Of a stretch of DNA of 64,000 bases, positions 43,601 to 51,412 are shown in pieces. The notes under the pieces are model-generated. The model worked only from the letters and a program-made list of their open reading frames with translations, searched no databases and was not told the DNA's origin. The position numbers were made by a program, and so were the translations under genes. The stretch's first letter is position 1; each line of letters starts with the position of its first letter. The stretch lies in contig NZ_CP017688.1 of NCBI RefSeq assembly GCF_001831475.1, positions 806,001-870,000 on the forward strand. Direction: 5' to 3'. The DNA comes from Flavobacterium crassostreae. Lineage in GTDB: Bacteria; Bacteroidota; Bacteroidia; Flavobacteriales; Flavobacteriaceae.

Positions 43601-44045
43601 TGAGTTGTTGTTTTCCGACGAATACATCAACAACATCAGCGAGCGTCTTAACTTATACAATGAGCTAGGAACCATCAAAAATGAAGAAGATTTACAAATT
43701 TTTCAGAAAAAACTAATAGACCGTTTTGGTCCCATGCCGCCCCGAGCCATTGCATTGATGAACAGCATTCGGATCAAATGGATTGCCAGTAGCCTTGGGA
43801 TAGAAAAACTCGTAATGAAACAAGGCAAGATGATTGGATATTTTGTTTCGGACCAACAATCCGATTACTACCAATCCAATCGGTTTATGGCAGTAATGCA
43901 ATTTGTACAAAAACAAAGCGCCATTTGCAAAATAAAAGAAAAAGTTACTCCAAACGGCTTGCGTTTATTACTGACTTTTGATAATGTAAAATCCACCCGA
44001 AGGGCTTTAGAATTGATACAAATGGTAGCAGAAATTAAGGAGTAA
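40671..44045 (+). CDS. mfd: Transcription-repair coupling factor Mfd
   Basis: Removes RNA polymerase stalled at lesions and recruits UvrA. The layout is complete: UvrB-homology region at the N-terminus, the CarD-like RNA-polymerase interaction domain around 41980-42180 (VGDYVTHIDHGIGRFGG), Walker A GDVGFGKTE near 42437, the DEEQ box (VDEEQKFG), TATPIPRTL, and the TRG motif with RGRVGRSNKKAFCYF. The start is uncertain: ATG 40620 would give 1141 residues but overlaps the lipoprotein gene by 59 nt. I prefer TTG 40671 (1124 residues), which begins at the conserved LTKTVLYTTYDK and overlaps by 8 nt. Confidence 0.95.
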   Translation: MTKTVLYTTYDKAPTTQQIAAHLNQNASTKMHLNGLLGSATSFVIRSLFQKTESPFLLILNNKEEAAYYLNDLEQMVGEKDVLFYPASFRMPYQLEDTDNANVLLRAEVLNRINSRQKPALIVSYPEALFEKVVTRKDLDKNTLKVAVGDKISIDFINEVLFEYEFKRVDFITEPGEFSVRGGIVDVFSFSNDNPYRIEFFGNEVDSIRSFDVGTQLSIEIQKKITIIPNVENKIFQENRESFLDYISQKTVLFIQNTEDLLVQLDQQFAKAETAFEKLSKDIKHATPEQLFLNQASFIQKAVGFSVVEFGSKAIFKTTKTVAYHIKPQPSFNKQFDLLLNNLNENHFNGYKNYLFCSNDAQAKRFHDIFETLDEANSENIRKQYTTIVLPIYQGFIDQENQIACYTDHQIFERYHKFSIKNGYSKKQNISLKELTTLSVGDYVTHIDHGIGRFGGLQKIDVEGKTQETIKLVYADNDIVYVSIHSLHKISKYTGKDGTPPKIYKVGSNAWKTLKQKTKARVKNIAFNLIQLYAKRRLDKGFQFAPDSYLQNELESSFIYEDTPDQTKSTQEVKADMESDRPMDRLVCGDVGFGKTEVAIRAAFKAVDNSKQVAVLVPTTILAYQHYRTFTERLKDMPVSIGYLNRFRTAKQKAETLKLLAEGKLDIVIGTHQLVNKNVVFKDLGLLIVDEEQKFGVNVKDKLKTIAANVDTLTLTATPIPRTLQFSLMAARDLSVITTPPPNRYPIETNVVGFSEETIRDAIAYEIQRNGQVFFINNRIENIKEVAGMIQRLVPNARVGIGHGQMEGKKLEELMLAFMNGEFDVLVATTIIESGLDVPNANTIFINNANNFGLSDLHQMRGRVGRSNKKAFCYFICPPYSAMTEDARKRIQALEQFSELGSGFNIAMKDLEIRGAGDLLGGEQSGFINEIGFDTYQKIMNEAIDELKENEFKALYPTENNIETKEYVKDLQMDTDFELLFSDEYINNISERLNLYNELGTIKNEEDLQIFQKKLIDRFGPMPPRAIALMNSIRIKWIASSLGIEKLVMKQGKMIGYFVSDQQSDYYQSNRFMAVMQFVQKQSAICKIKEKVTPNGLRLLLTFDNVKSTRRALELIQMVAEIKE

Positions 44046-44065
44046 CTGTTTTGGTGCAGTAGGGG

Positions 44066-44722
44066 TTAGTTCTTCAAATCCTTTATCACTTTAAAGGCCA
44101 CATCAACCTGCTCCTCACTTACCAAAATAGTAAATTCATTAGAGGTAGAAATCACTTCATTGATGATAATCCCTTCCCAGGCCAAACGCTGAAAAATAAA
44201 ATAATAAATCCCAGGAACCGCAATATTTTCTTTGGGTAATTTTACGGTAATGGAGGCAAGATTTTCGAGTTTTTGAATTAGTTTTTCGTTTACAAAATGC
44301 TTGTCAATTAATTTATCCACACTATTGCTGATAACAATATTAATTTCGTTTACCCCACGCGATGAGGTATAAAAAACATCTGGAAGTAGGTTGATATCGG
44401 ATATTAATTCGGCTTGTTTGTGCAAAACACTCTCCGAAACCGCAAACGTATAATCCGTCAAGGCAGAGCGCACCGTAATTTCGCCAATGTTTTTTATAAC
44501 CTTGTTAATTTTATGGTTTAATTTAAAATCCAGTTCTTCTGTTAAGCGTTTTAATGCCATTACAATTGCCCCTTGCTTGACTTCTTTACCAAATTCACTT
44601 TCTAATTCGGACATAATGTTTCTAGACAACGATGTCAGGTTGATTATCCCAAGAGATAAAGCATTCAATAAAAAAGGCTTGGTTTTGATGTAGTTTTCTA
44701 CAATGGATGAAACGGTTTTCAT
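44066..44722 (-). CDS. ACT-domain regulatory protein with HTH-like N-terminus
   Basis: A 218-residue cytoplasmic protein. Residues about 1-75 form a helical, winged-HTH-like region (NLTSLSRNIMSELESEFGKE, VKQGAIVMALKRLTEEL). The C-terminal part (about 145-215) resembles an ACT domain as in aspartokinases: NIAVPGIYYFIFQRLAWEGI, INEVISTSNEFTILV. No kinase domain is present. By analogy with archaeal HTH-plus-ACT proteins it may sense an amino acid and regulate transcription, but the ligand and targets are unknown. It has a perfect-spacing promoter (44789-44819), and its roughly 60-nt leader has a 6-bp hairpin (AAGTCC/GGACTT, 44744-44768). Confidence 0.75.
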   Translation of the reverse strand: MKTVSSIVENYIKTKPFLLNALSLGIINLTSLSRNIMSELESEFGKEVKQGAIVMALKRLTEELDFKLNHKINKVIKNIGEITVRSALTDYTFAVSESVLHKQAELISDINLLPDVFYTSSRGVNEINIVISNSVDKLIDKHFVNEKLIQKLENLASITVKLPKENIAVPGIYYFIFQRLAWEGIIINEVISTSNEFTILVSEEQVDVAFKVIKDLKN

Positions 44723-44788
44723 GATAAATACGCTGTTTTATGCAAGTCCAAGATTTTTGAAAGGACTTAATTGTTTTAAAAATCGGTA

Positions 44789-44819
44789 CAAATATAAATA
44801 AAAAACATTTTGTTACAAA
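44789..44819 (-). promoter_or_regulatory. Promoter TTTG-N19-TATATTTG for the ACT-domain gene
   Basis: On the minus strand TTTG (44819-44816) and TATATTTG (44796-44789) are exactly 19 nt apart, the best consensus promoter in the window. Confidence 0.8.
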
Positions 44820-44839
44820 TATAACAATGATAAAAAACA

Positions 44840-45229
44840 TTAAAAATGATAAAAAGCATCCATAAGGTGCTCGATCCCAAAAGATTTTGCATGCTCTGGG
44901 TCTGTGGAGGCCTTATTTGCAGTAGCATTTATGGCAATAATATCAAACCGAACCTCCGTGTCTAGATTTTTGATCGCAACATAGGCATTTACCGCTTTTA
45001 CCAATAACTGTATTTTTTTGGGGTTTACAAAGTCTTGAGGCAATCCAAATGCAACAGAAGAACGGGTCTTTACTTCCACAATGGCCAGAACGGCTTCTTT
45101 TCTGGCAATAATGTCAATTTCGGCTTTTTGAAAAGTCCAGTTGGTATCCAGAATTTCGTATCCTTGTTTCTCTAAATAAGCAACGGCCATTTCTTCACCT
45201 AATTTTCCGAGATCGTTGTGTGCAGCCAT
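44840..45229 (-). CDS. YraN family (UPF0102) putative endonuclease
   Basis: A 129-residue PD-(D/E)XK-fold protein of the UPF0102 family. The N-terminal pattern LGKLGEEMAVAYLEKQGYEI and the catalytic-type core KAEIDIIARK plus VEVKTRSS (Asp, then E-x-K) are clear, and FDIIAIN follows. Its cellular role is not established; Holliday junction resolvase similarity has been proposed for the fold. It lies 17 bp downstream of the LD-carboxypeptidase gene and is probably co-transcribed with it. Confidence 0.9.
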   Translation of the reverse strand: MAAHNDLGKLGEEMAVAYLEKQGYEILDTNWTFQKAEIDIIARKEAVLAIVEVKTRSSVAFGLPQDFVNPKKIQLLVKAVNAYVAIKNLDTEVRFDIIAINATANKASTDPEHAKSFGIEHLMDAFYHF

Positions 45230-45246
45230 GGGTTTTTTTTATCCGA

Positions 45247-46143
45247 TTATTCAAAAAGTAGCGTGCTGGTTTGGTCTGTTACAGTAATGGTCACGGTACT
45301 CCCTAAAATTAGTGCGCGGTTATCTCGGAGGTGCCCTGCCGGAAAATGATACATAATCGGAATAGCATATTCTTGGGTGTGCTCTTCAATAATTGCTTCG
45401 GCATTTTTGCCCCAAGGAATGGTATTGTCTCTCATTTTGGTCATAGAACCAACCACAATTCCTTTAAGGTTGTCTAAGCATCCATTGCGTTTCAAATTCA
45501 TCATCATCCGATCTATGTGGTATAAATACTCATCCAAATCTTCTAAAAACAAAATTTTGTCTTTGCAATTAATTGCAGACTCCGAGCCCAATAGACTATA
45601 CAGTATGGATAAATTACCCCCTACAATCTGGCCTGTGGCACTACCGATTTTGTTTTTTGACTCCGAAACAATATGGTATGCTAATTTATGTCCAAATAAA
45701 GACAAGCGCAAACTCTCTATTGCCTGCGGGCTTGCACTTGGAACCGTTACAGGCATTACGGCATGTATGGATTTAAAACCCAGAGTATGCAAATGGTTGT
45801 GCAAAACAGTGATGTCACTAAAGCCAACAATCCATTTTGGATTTTTTTGAAACCCACTAAAATCTAGTAAATCCAACATCCGTACGGTACCATACCCTCC
45901 TTTTACACACCAAATGGCTTTTATATTTGGGTTGTCTAATTGCTGCTGAAAATCTGCAGCCCTTTCGGTATCGGTACCAGCTAGTTGGTGGTTGTCTAAA
46001 CGGATGCTTTGGCCTATAACGACCTCTAGACCCCAGCTTTCTAACAAATCTATGGCTGGTTTTAAATTAGCATCCAGACTTTTTCTGGCAGTAGCAACTA
46101 GGGCTACGGTATCTCCTTTTTGTAAACTAGGTGGTGTTATCAT
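45247..46143 (-). CDS. LD-carboxypeptidase (peptidase S66)
   Basis: Serine peptidase that removes the terminal D-Ala from murein tetrapeptides during cell-wall recycling. From the ATG at 46143 it has 298 residues, starting MITPPSLQKGDTVAL, as usual for the family. The nucleophile is S109 in WIVGFSDITVL; the Glu and His of the triad are in FLEDLDEYLYHID (about 201) and FPAGHLRDN (H271). An in-frame extension up to ATG 46350 exists but reads as low-quality sequence; a start at 46248 with a weak signal-like segment (FVFLFFILHSFSSQA) cannot be fully excluded. YraN follows. Confidence 0.9.
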   Translation of the reverse strand: MITPPSLQKGDTVALVATARKSLDANLKPAIDLLESWGLEVVIGQSIRLDNHQLAGTDTERAADFQQQLDNPNIKAIWCVKGGYGTVRMLDLLDFSGFQKNPKWIVGFSDITVLHNHLHTLGFKSIHAVMPVTVPSASPQAIESLRLSLFGHKLAYHIVSESKNKIGSATGQIVGGNLSILYSLLGSESAINCKDKILFLEDLDEYLYHIDRMMMNLKRNGCLDNLKGIVVGSMTKMRDNTIPWGKNAEAIIEEHTQEYAIPIMYHFPAGHLRDNRALILGSTVTITVTDQTSTLLFE

Positions 46144-46411
46144 AAATTGCTTCGCTTGGCTAGAAAATGAGTGTAAAATAAAAAATAAAAATACAAATTT
46201 AGAACTTTCAAAGTTACTTTTTAAAGAGGAAAATAGTTGGTAGAACATGGCTTTAGTGTCAAACAATAAATAATTTACGGGCGTCGTAACAACCAGACGC
46301 AAACAAAGATAGCACTTAGCTCCCAAAAGCCCTAACCAGCCAAAGAACAATCTGAAAATAAAAATGCTTTAATTCAAACTATAGTTGTAAATTAGTGCTC
46401 ACTCTTAAAGA

Positions 46412-47476
46412 ATGGATATGAGGTTGTTAGGTATTTTAAGTATGTATATTGCGCTTATTTATGGTTCTGTAATTTATGGGCAGCCCAAACACTATGCAAT
46501 CCATACCGTAGCATTTTACAATCTAGAAAACCTATTTGATACCATTGCGAATCCTGCCACCAACGATCAGGAGTGGACTCCAGAAGGAAAAAAACATTGG
46601 AACTCCCAAAAATACCGTCAAAAACTTGCAAACCTAAGCAGCGTTATTCTAGACATAGGCTCCTTAGAAAACAAAAATGCACCCACACTCCTTGGCTGCT
46701 GCGAAATTGAAAACAGAACCGTACTCGAAGATTTGATCCATCAACCCCTATTGCAGCACCTAGATTATGGCATTATCCATTTTGACTCTCCAGACAAACG
46801 CGGTATAGACGTAGCGCTAATGTACCAAAAAAAATTTTTCAGACCCACTAGTTACGCCAATATACCGTTGTATATTTACAAAAACCAACCCAAAACAGAC
46901 CCCATCTCACCCAAGAGAGTTTTTACCAGAGACCAACTCTTAATCAGTGGCTTTCTAGAAGACGAACCCATCCATATTATAGTCAACCACTGGCCCTCCC
47001 GCTCCGGAGGCCAAAAAAGATCCAGTCCCTACCGAGAAGCTGCTGGCCGCCTAAACCGCAAAATAATAGACTCCTTGCAACACCTAAACCCCCACGCCAA
47101 AATAATAACCCTAGGAGATCTAAATGACGGCCCCACAAACCAAAGCATCAAGAAAGGCGTAGGCGCAAGCGGCAACAAACAACACACAGCAGCCCAAGGC
47201 ATCTACAACCCCTTCGAGAACATGGCCAAACGCGGCTTAGGCACCATAGCCTATAGAGATTCCTGGGATATATTTGATCAAATAATGCTTTCAGAACCGT
47301 TTATAAATCAAAATTATTCCGGCTACCAATACTGGAAAGCAGGCATTTACAACAAACCCTTTTTGGTACAACAAACCGGCAAATACAAAGGCTACCCCAA
47401 AAGAAACTCCGCTGGCCAAGTAGGCTACAGCGATCACTTTCCAGTCTACCTCTACCTAATCAAACAAATACACTAA
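46412..47476 (+). CDS. Secreted endonuclease/exonuclease/phosphatase (EEP) family protein
   Basis: A 354-residue exported protein with an N-terminal signal (cleavage near SVIYGQ). EEP catalytic motifs are present in order: FYNLENLFDT, CEIEN (metal-binding Glu), RGIDVALMYQ, NHWPSRSGG, the GDLND motif in ITLGDLNDGP, and the terminal YSDHFPVY (Asp-His). This arrangement is typical of Bacteroidota secreted nucleases that may act on DNA or phosphoesters outside the cell. No DUF5689 or TonB partner is adjacent; such a pair is found at 19032-23240 instead. Confidence 0.9.
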   Translation: MDMRLLGILSMYIALIYGSVIYGQPKHYAIHTVAFYNLENLFDTIANPATNDQEWTPEGKKHWNSQKYRQKLANLSSVILDIGSLENKNAPTLLGCCEIENRTVLEDLIHQPLLQHLDYGIIHFDSPDKRGIDVALMYQKKFFRPTSYANIPLYIYKNQPKTDPISPKRVFTRDQLLISGFLEDEPIHIIVNHWPSRSGGQKRSSPYREAAGRLNRKIIDSLQHLNPHAKIITLGDLNDGPTNQSIKKGVGASGNKQHTAAQGIYNPFENMAKRGLGTIAYRDSWDIFDQIMLSEPFINQNYSGYQYWKAGIYNKPFLVQQTGKYKGYPKRNSAGQVGYSDHFPVYLYLIKQIH

Positions 47477-47560
47477 GCCACCCATTATTTGCCAGACAAC
47501 CAACCAAACAACAGTTACTTTTTTTAGTATCTTAGCAGTTAGAAACCCAAAACAATAACA

Positions 47561-48100
47561 ATGGCAATCCCAAAACCCTTTAACCTCACCCAGTGGATAG
47601 AACAAAATAGAGCCTTACTAAAACCACCCGTAGGCAACAAAAACCTATACCGAGAATCCGGAGACTACATAGTCATGATTGTTGCAGGCCCCAATGCTCG
47701 CAAAGACTACCATTACAACCAAACCGAAGAATTATTCTACCAATTAGAAGGCACCATAAAAGTACTAATTCAAGAAGATGGCCAGCGCAAAGAAATGGAA
47801 CTTCAGCCCGGAGACATGTACCTACATCCCGCCAAAATACCACATTCGCCCGTACGATCCGAAGGCTCCATAGGCCTAGTAATAGAGCGCAAACGCCAAG
47901 GACAAGGACTCCAAGACGGACTATTATGGCACTGTGACCACTGCAATCACAAATTATACGAAGTCTATTTTGAGCTCCAAGACATCGAAAAAGATTTTCT
48001 ACCCCATTTTGAACACTTTTATAACTCCGAAACCCTTAGAACCTGTGCCAAATGCGGCACCATCATGGAAACCGATCCCAGATTTACCTCCAAAAAATAA
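47561..48100 (+). CDS. 3-hydroxyanthranilate 3,4-dioxygenase
   Basis: Fe(II) ring-cleaving dioxygenase of the kynurenine route from tryptophan to quinolinate/NAD. In this 179-residue cupin the iron ligands H51, E57 and H95 and the substrate arginines R47 and R99 fall at the same positions as in characterised bacterial enzymes. The C-terminal rubredoxin-like pair C125-x-x-C128 and C162-x-x-C165 is intact. No other kynurenine gene is adjacent. Structured element copy B lies just downstream. Confidence 0.95.
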   Translation: MAIPKPFNLTQWIEQNRALLKPPVGNKNLYRESGDYIVMIVAGPNARKDYHYNQTEELFYQLEGTIKVLIQEDGQRKEMELQPGDMYLHPAKIPHSPVRSEGSIGLVIERKRQGQGLQDGLLWHCDHCNHKLYEVYFELQDIEKDFLPHFEHFYNSETLRTCAKCGTIMETDPRFTSKK

Positions 48101-48110
48101 GCCCAATTAG

Positions 48111-48188
48111 CAGCAATTTCCCGTCATTCGCTCTATCTTTTGCGGCTTAAAGAAAGCCCCAAAAGGATGCCGCTACTACCGGGGCTAG
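48111..48188 (+). repeat. Structured dispersed element, copy B
   Basis: Outer CCCG (48120-48123) can pair with CGGG (48180-48183). The inner stem TTTTG-C-GGCTT (48138-48148) pairs with AAGCC-C-CAAAA (48154-48164) with one C:C mismatch. The left spacer is 14 nt and the right 15 nt, the latter GGATGCCGCTACTAC, nearly identical to copy A. It begins about 10 nt past the HAAO stop codon. Confidence 0.68.
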
Positions 48189-48275
48189 ACCACAACACAA
48201 ACCAAGCAAAGCCCCACAAACCAAAGCCATTAAAGCGCATTTCAAAGCAGCCAAAACTAATTTTAAGCACAGATT

Positions 48276-48307
48276 TTTGTATTCTATGGCATTAAACAAT
48301 ATCTTTA
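48276..48307 (+). promoter_or_regulatory. Candidate promoter TTTG-N20-TATCTTTA for the ALDH gene
   Basis: TTTG (48276-48279) lies 20 nt before TATCTTTA (48300-48307), one mismatch from TANNTTTG, 35 nt before the ATG at 48343. Confidence 0.45.
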
Positions 48308-48342
48308 TAAAATAATATAACAATTATAAACAAAAAGTTACA

Positions 48343-49896
48343 ATGATAACAATAGCAGAGCAATTTAAAATGAAAGAAGCCCTAGCCCAACTAGGCATAA
48401 AAGAAATTAATGCAGGAACCTCCACTGGACTAAACCATTTTTCTAGCGGAACCATTCTAGAGAGTCACTCCCCAGTAGATGGCCAATTGATAGCCAAAGT
48501 AACCACCACCACCGCCGCAGACTACGCCAAGGTGATGGATTCTGCCACGGCAGCATTCCAAACATTTAGAACCATGCCAGCGCCACAACGTGGAGAAATT
48601 GTACGTCAGTTTGGCGAAAAATTACGCAAAAATAAAGAAGCATTAGGAAAACTAGTTTCCTACGAAATGGGTAAATCCCTACAAGAAGGATACGGCGAAG
48701 TACAAGAAATGATAGACATCTGTGATTTTGCCGTAGGGCTATCTCGTCAATTACATGGTTTGACCATGCACTCCGAGCGTCCAGGACACCGTATGTATGA
48801 ACAATACCACCCAATGGGAGTTGTCGGAATCATTTCGGCATTCAATTTTCCGGTAGCCGTATGGGCTTGGAACACCGCCTTGGCTTGGATCTGTGGCGAT
48901 GTTTGCGTTTGGAAACCATCCGAAAAAACCCCACTATGCGGAATTGCTTGCCAAAACATAATTGCAGAAGTAATTAAAGAAAACAACCTTCCAGAAGGAA
49001 TTTCGTGTCTAATAAATGGAGACTACAAAGTAGGCGAAATGATGACAAACGACCCTAGAGTACCCCTAATATCTGCCACAGGATCTACACGCATGGGTAA
49101 AATTGTAGCCCAAACCGTAGCCGGACGTTTAGGAAAATCCTTGCTAGAATTAGGAGGGAACAATGCCATCATTGTAACGCCAGATGCAGACATAAAAATG
49201 ACCGTAATAGGAGCAGTTTTTGGAGCAGTAGGAACCGCAGGACAAAGATGTACCTCAACCCGTAGATTGATTATCCACGAGAGCATTTATGACAAAGTAA
49301 AAGAAGCTGTAGTTTCGGCCTATGGTCAGTTGCGCATTGGTAACCCATTAGACGAAAACAACCACGTAGGTCCCGTTATAGATACGCATGCCGTAGAGAT
49401 GTACAACAATGCCCTAACACAAGTAGTTGCCCAAGGAGGAAAATTATTAGTAGAAGGAGGCGTACTTAGTGGCCAAGGATACGAGAGCGGTTGCTATGTA
49501 AAACCCGCTATTGCCGAAGCAGACAATGCCTTTGAAATTGTACAACACGAGACGTTTGCACCCGTATTGTATTTACTAAAATACTCTGGAGATGTGACGG
49601 ATGCCCTAGCAATCCAAAACGGAGTAGCACAAGGGTTATCCTCAGCAATTATGACTAATAACTTGAGAGAAGCAGAGCTTTTCTTGTCTGTTGTAGGATC
49701 CGATTGTGGTATTGCCAATGTAAATATTGGTACTTCTGGAGCAGAAATTGGTGGCGCTTTTGGTGGCGAAAAAGAAACCGGTGGCGGTAGAGAATCTGGA
49801 TCAGATGCTTGGAAAGTCTATATGAGACGCCAAACAAACACCATCAACTACACCACAAGCTTACCGCTAGCACAAGGAATAAAGTTTGATTTGTAA
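48343..49896 (+). CDS. ALDH7-type aldehyde dehydrogenase (aminoadipate-semialdehyde type)
   Basis: A 517-residue NAD(P)-dependent aldehyde dehydrogenase. The catalytic base E269 is in LLELGGNNA and the nucleophile C303 in GTAGQRCTSTRR. The segments SEKTPLCGIA, GLTMHSERPGHRM and GGEKETGGGRESGSDAWK are characteristic of ALDH7A1/AmaB-like enzymes, which oxidise alpha-aminoadipate semialdehyde in lysine catabolism. The adjacency to HAAO might suggest tryptophan breakdown, but the family match argues for lysine or broad aldehyde oxidation. It likely has its own promoter and ends at a strong terminator. Confidence 0.92.
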   Translation: MITIAEQFKMKEALAQLGIKEINAGTSTGLNHFSSGTILESHSPVDGQLIAKVTTTTAADYAKVMDSATAAFQTFRTMPAPQRGEIVRQFGEKLRKNKEALGKLVSYEMGKSLQEGYGEVQEMIDICDFAVGLSRQLHGLTMHSERPGHRMYEQYHPMGVVGIISAFNFPVAVWAWNTALAWICGDVCVWKPSEKTPLCGIACQNIIAEVIKENNLPEGISCLINGDYKVGEMMTNDPRVPLISATGSTRMGKIVAQTVAGRLGKSLLELGGNNAIIVTPDADIKMTVIGAVFGAVGTAGQRCTSTRRLIIHESIYDKVKEAVVSAYGQLRIGNPLDENNHVGPVIDTHAVEMYNNALTQVVAQGGKLLVEGGVLSGQGYESGCYVKPAIAEADNAFEIVQHETFAPVLYLLKYSGDVTDALAIQNGVAQGLSSAIMTNNLREAELFLSVVGSDCGIANVNIGTSGAEIGGAFGGEKETGGGRESGSDAWKVYMRRQTNTINYTTSLPLAQGIKFDL

Positions 49897-49913
49897 TCCA
49901 AAATAAGCATACC

Positions 49914-49950
49914 AAAAAAGGCAATTTGAAATTTTCAAATTGCCTTTTTT
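49914..49950. terminator. Bidirectional intrinsic terminator
   Basis: A 17-bp stem (49914-49930 with 49934-49950; core GGCAATTTGAA/TTCAAATTGCC) flanked by A- and T-runs, between the convergent ALDH and outer-membrane protein genes. Confidence 0.92.
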
Positions 49951-49981
49951 TATGTTTGTAAATAGCCTAGAGAATTCTTTA

Positions 49982-50509
49982 TTATAGATTAAAAGAGGCT
50001 CCAATACTAAATGTAAATTGATTGTTTAGATGATCAAAGAGTTTGTTTTTAGTACCATATTTAGCAATTGGAAACCCAAGTTCTGTAAAGACTCCAAACC
50101 CATCACTAAAAAAGTAACGACTTCCAAGATGTCCTCCAAAATTTTTCAAACCTAAACTTAATCCTGGATAGATGTCTAATCTGTCGTCTATATTGATTGC
50201 GCTACTTAAATTAGCATTAATTCTGAATTTAGCATCAAATCGATCTTTAAAAGCAGGTTTTTCGGTTTTAAATTCCGTAGGGAGTACACTAGTAGGTACA
50301 GAAATTTCTTGCACATCTAATAAATAACTACCCACAAATCCGTAAGAAAAATTTTCTCCAATACCAAAATCAGCAGAGGCCTGAATTCCAGAACCCCCTT
50401 TTTGAAGGTTTGCTCCAATATTAATTTTAGAATCTCCAGCTCCTTCAAAAGCTTGAGCATGAATAAGACCTGCGCTACAAAGTAATACTAAAGTAATGAT
50501 TTTTTTCAT
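49982..50509 (-). CDS. Outer-membrane beta-barrel family protein
   Basis: A 175-residue exported protein with signal peptide MKKIITLVLLCSAGLIHAQ. Alternating strands (KINIGANLQKGGSGIQASAD, NFSYGFVGSYLL, DIYPGLSLGLKNF) run to the terminal QFTFSIGASFNL, the aromatic/leucine end of a small outer-membrane barrel. Similar flavobacterial proteins belong to a DUF6646-like family. The start at 50509 is preferred: an in-frame ATG at 50536 lies within the -7 box at 50534-50541. Function unknown. Confidence 0.8.
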   Translation of the reverse strand: MKKIITLVLLCSAGLIHAQAFEGAGDSKINIGANLQKGGSGIQASADFGIGENFSYGFVGSYLLDVQEISVPTSVLPTEFKTEKPAFKDRFDAKFRINANLSSAINIDDRLDIYPGLSLGLKNFGGHLGSRYFFSDGFGVFTELGFPIAKYGTKNKLFDHLNNQFTFSIGASFNL

Positions 50510-50533
50510 AATTGTTTTTTTAAAAAATAAGCA

Positions 50534-50541
50534 CAAAATTA
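50534..50541 (-). promoter_or_regulatory. -7 box TAATTTTG for the outer-membrane protein gene
   Basis: Exact TANNTTTG match on the minus strand, 24 nt before the ATG at 50509, supporting that start. Confidence 0.5.
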
Positions 50542-50553
50542 GCTTTTTATATT

Positions 50554-51279
50554 TTAATTTCTCCCTTTTTCGTCAAAATAGAGTTGGTGTAAAGGTTCGC
50601 TTTGCCAAAATTCTTTAGTGTCAATATCCATAATAGTTAGCGGTCCTTGGAATGCTGCCCCAGTATCCATATTCCAAACGCAGGCTCTTTGGACTGGCTG
50701 GGTTTTGCCAATTCGGGTTACGGGAGTGTGTCCAATATACACTTCGGTGTAGAGTGTTAATCGTTTTGGGTATAAAATATCGTTTGGCTTAATGTGGGTG
50801 TCTAGTGCTAAGGCGGTTTCCCATAGGGTTCTGTCCCAATAAAATAGTTTAGGAAAAAACTCATAACTCACCCCATTCATATTAGTAAAACCAGCATGAA
50901 CAAACAGACGATTTTTAGAATCTAAATGGTAATCTTTTAACGAAAGTAAAAAATCTATATGTAGTTGTTTGGTGGCTTTGTCTACTTGTTGGTATGCCGT
51001 AACAGTGGCTTCGCCACCATGTTTGTACCACAAGAGGTTGTCTTTGTTGTCTTTTAACCAATGCAAAAGCAACTCGTCATGGTTGCCTCGTATAAATACG
51101 CAATGGTTGGTGGTATTTAATTGTATTAAATAATCCAGAACTTGTGGCGATTGGCTCCAGCCATCTACATAATCTCCCAGAAAAATTAAGCGGTCTTTTG
51201 GAGTAACTTTGGCTCTTTGGATAATTTGATGTAGGGCACGCAAGCCTCCGTGTATGTCTCCTATAACTAATGTTCTCAT
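50554..51279 (-). CDS. Metallophosphoesterase (Ser/Thr phosphatase-like)
   Basis: A 241-residue calcineurin-like phosphoesterase with the full dimetal motif series: GDIHGG near the N-terminus, GDYVDGWSQS, GNHDELL, the VHAGF histidine and IGHTPV. This pattern is that of bacterial serine/threonine phosphatases or Ap4A-type hydrolases (PrpA/ApaH-like). The substrate is not predictable. The start is the ATG at 51279 (MRTLVIGDIHGG); an ATG five codons upstream would lie before the expected transcription start of the -7 box at 51296-51303. Confidence 0.92.
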   Translation of the reverse strand: MRTLVIGDIHGGLRALHQIIQRAKVTPKDRLIFLGDYVDGWSQSPQVLDYLIQLNTTNHCVFIRGNHDELLLHWLKDNKDNLLWYKHGGEATVTAYQQVDKATKQLHIDFLLSLKDYHLDSKNRLFVHAGFTNMNGVSYEFFPKLFYWDRTLWETALALDTHIKPNDILYPKRLTLYTEVYIGHTPVTRIGKTQPVQRACVWNMDTGAAFQGPLTIMDIDTKEFWQSEPLHQLYFDEKGRN

Positions 51280-51295
51280 TTGGTGTATGGTCAAT

Positions 51296-51303
51296 CAAAA
51301 TTA
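51296..51303 (-). promoter_or_regulatory. -7 box TAATTTTG for the phosphoesterase gene
   Basis: Exact TANNTTTG match on the minus strand, 16 nt before the ATG at 51279. Confidence 0.45.
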
Positions 51304-51412
51304 TAAAAACAGCAAGTGCGTTGTTTTTTTAGAACATAAAAATAAGAAAAAGAGTTGGGCAAGGGGTGTTTTTTATTTTTTATTTTTCAGAAAAGCTCTA
51401 AAAACATTCCGT

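Noticed and set aside
46144..46350. N-terminal extension of the LD-carboxypeptidase
   Set aside because: Family members start at the MITPPSLQKGD position. The extension is not conserved-looking; only a weak signal-like stretch argues for the 46248 start.
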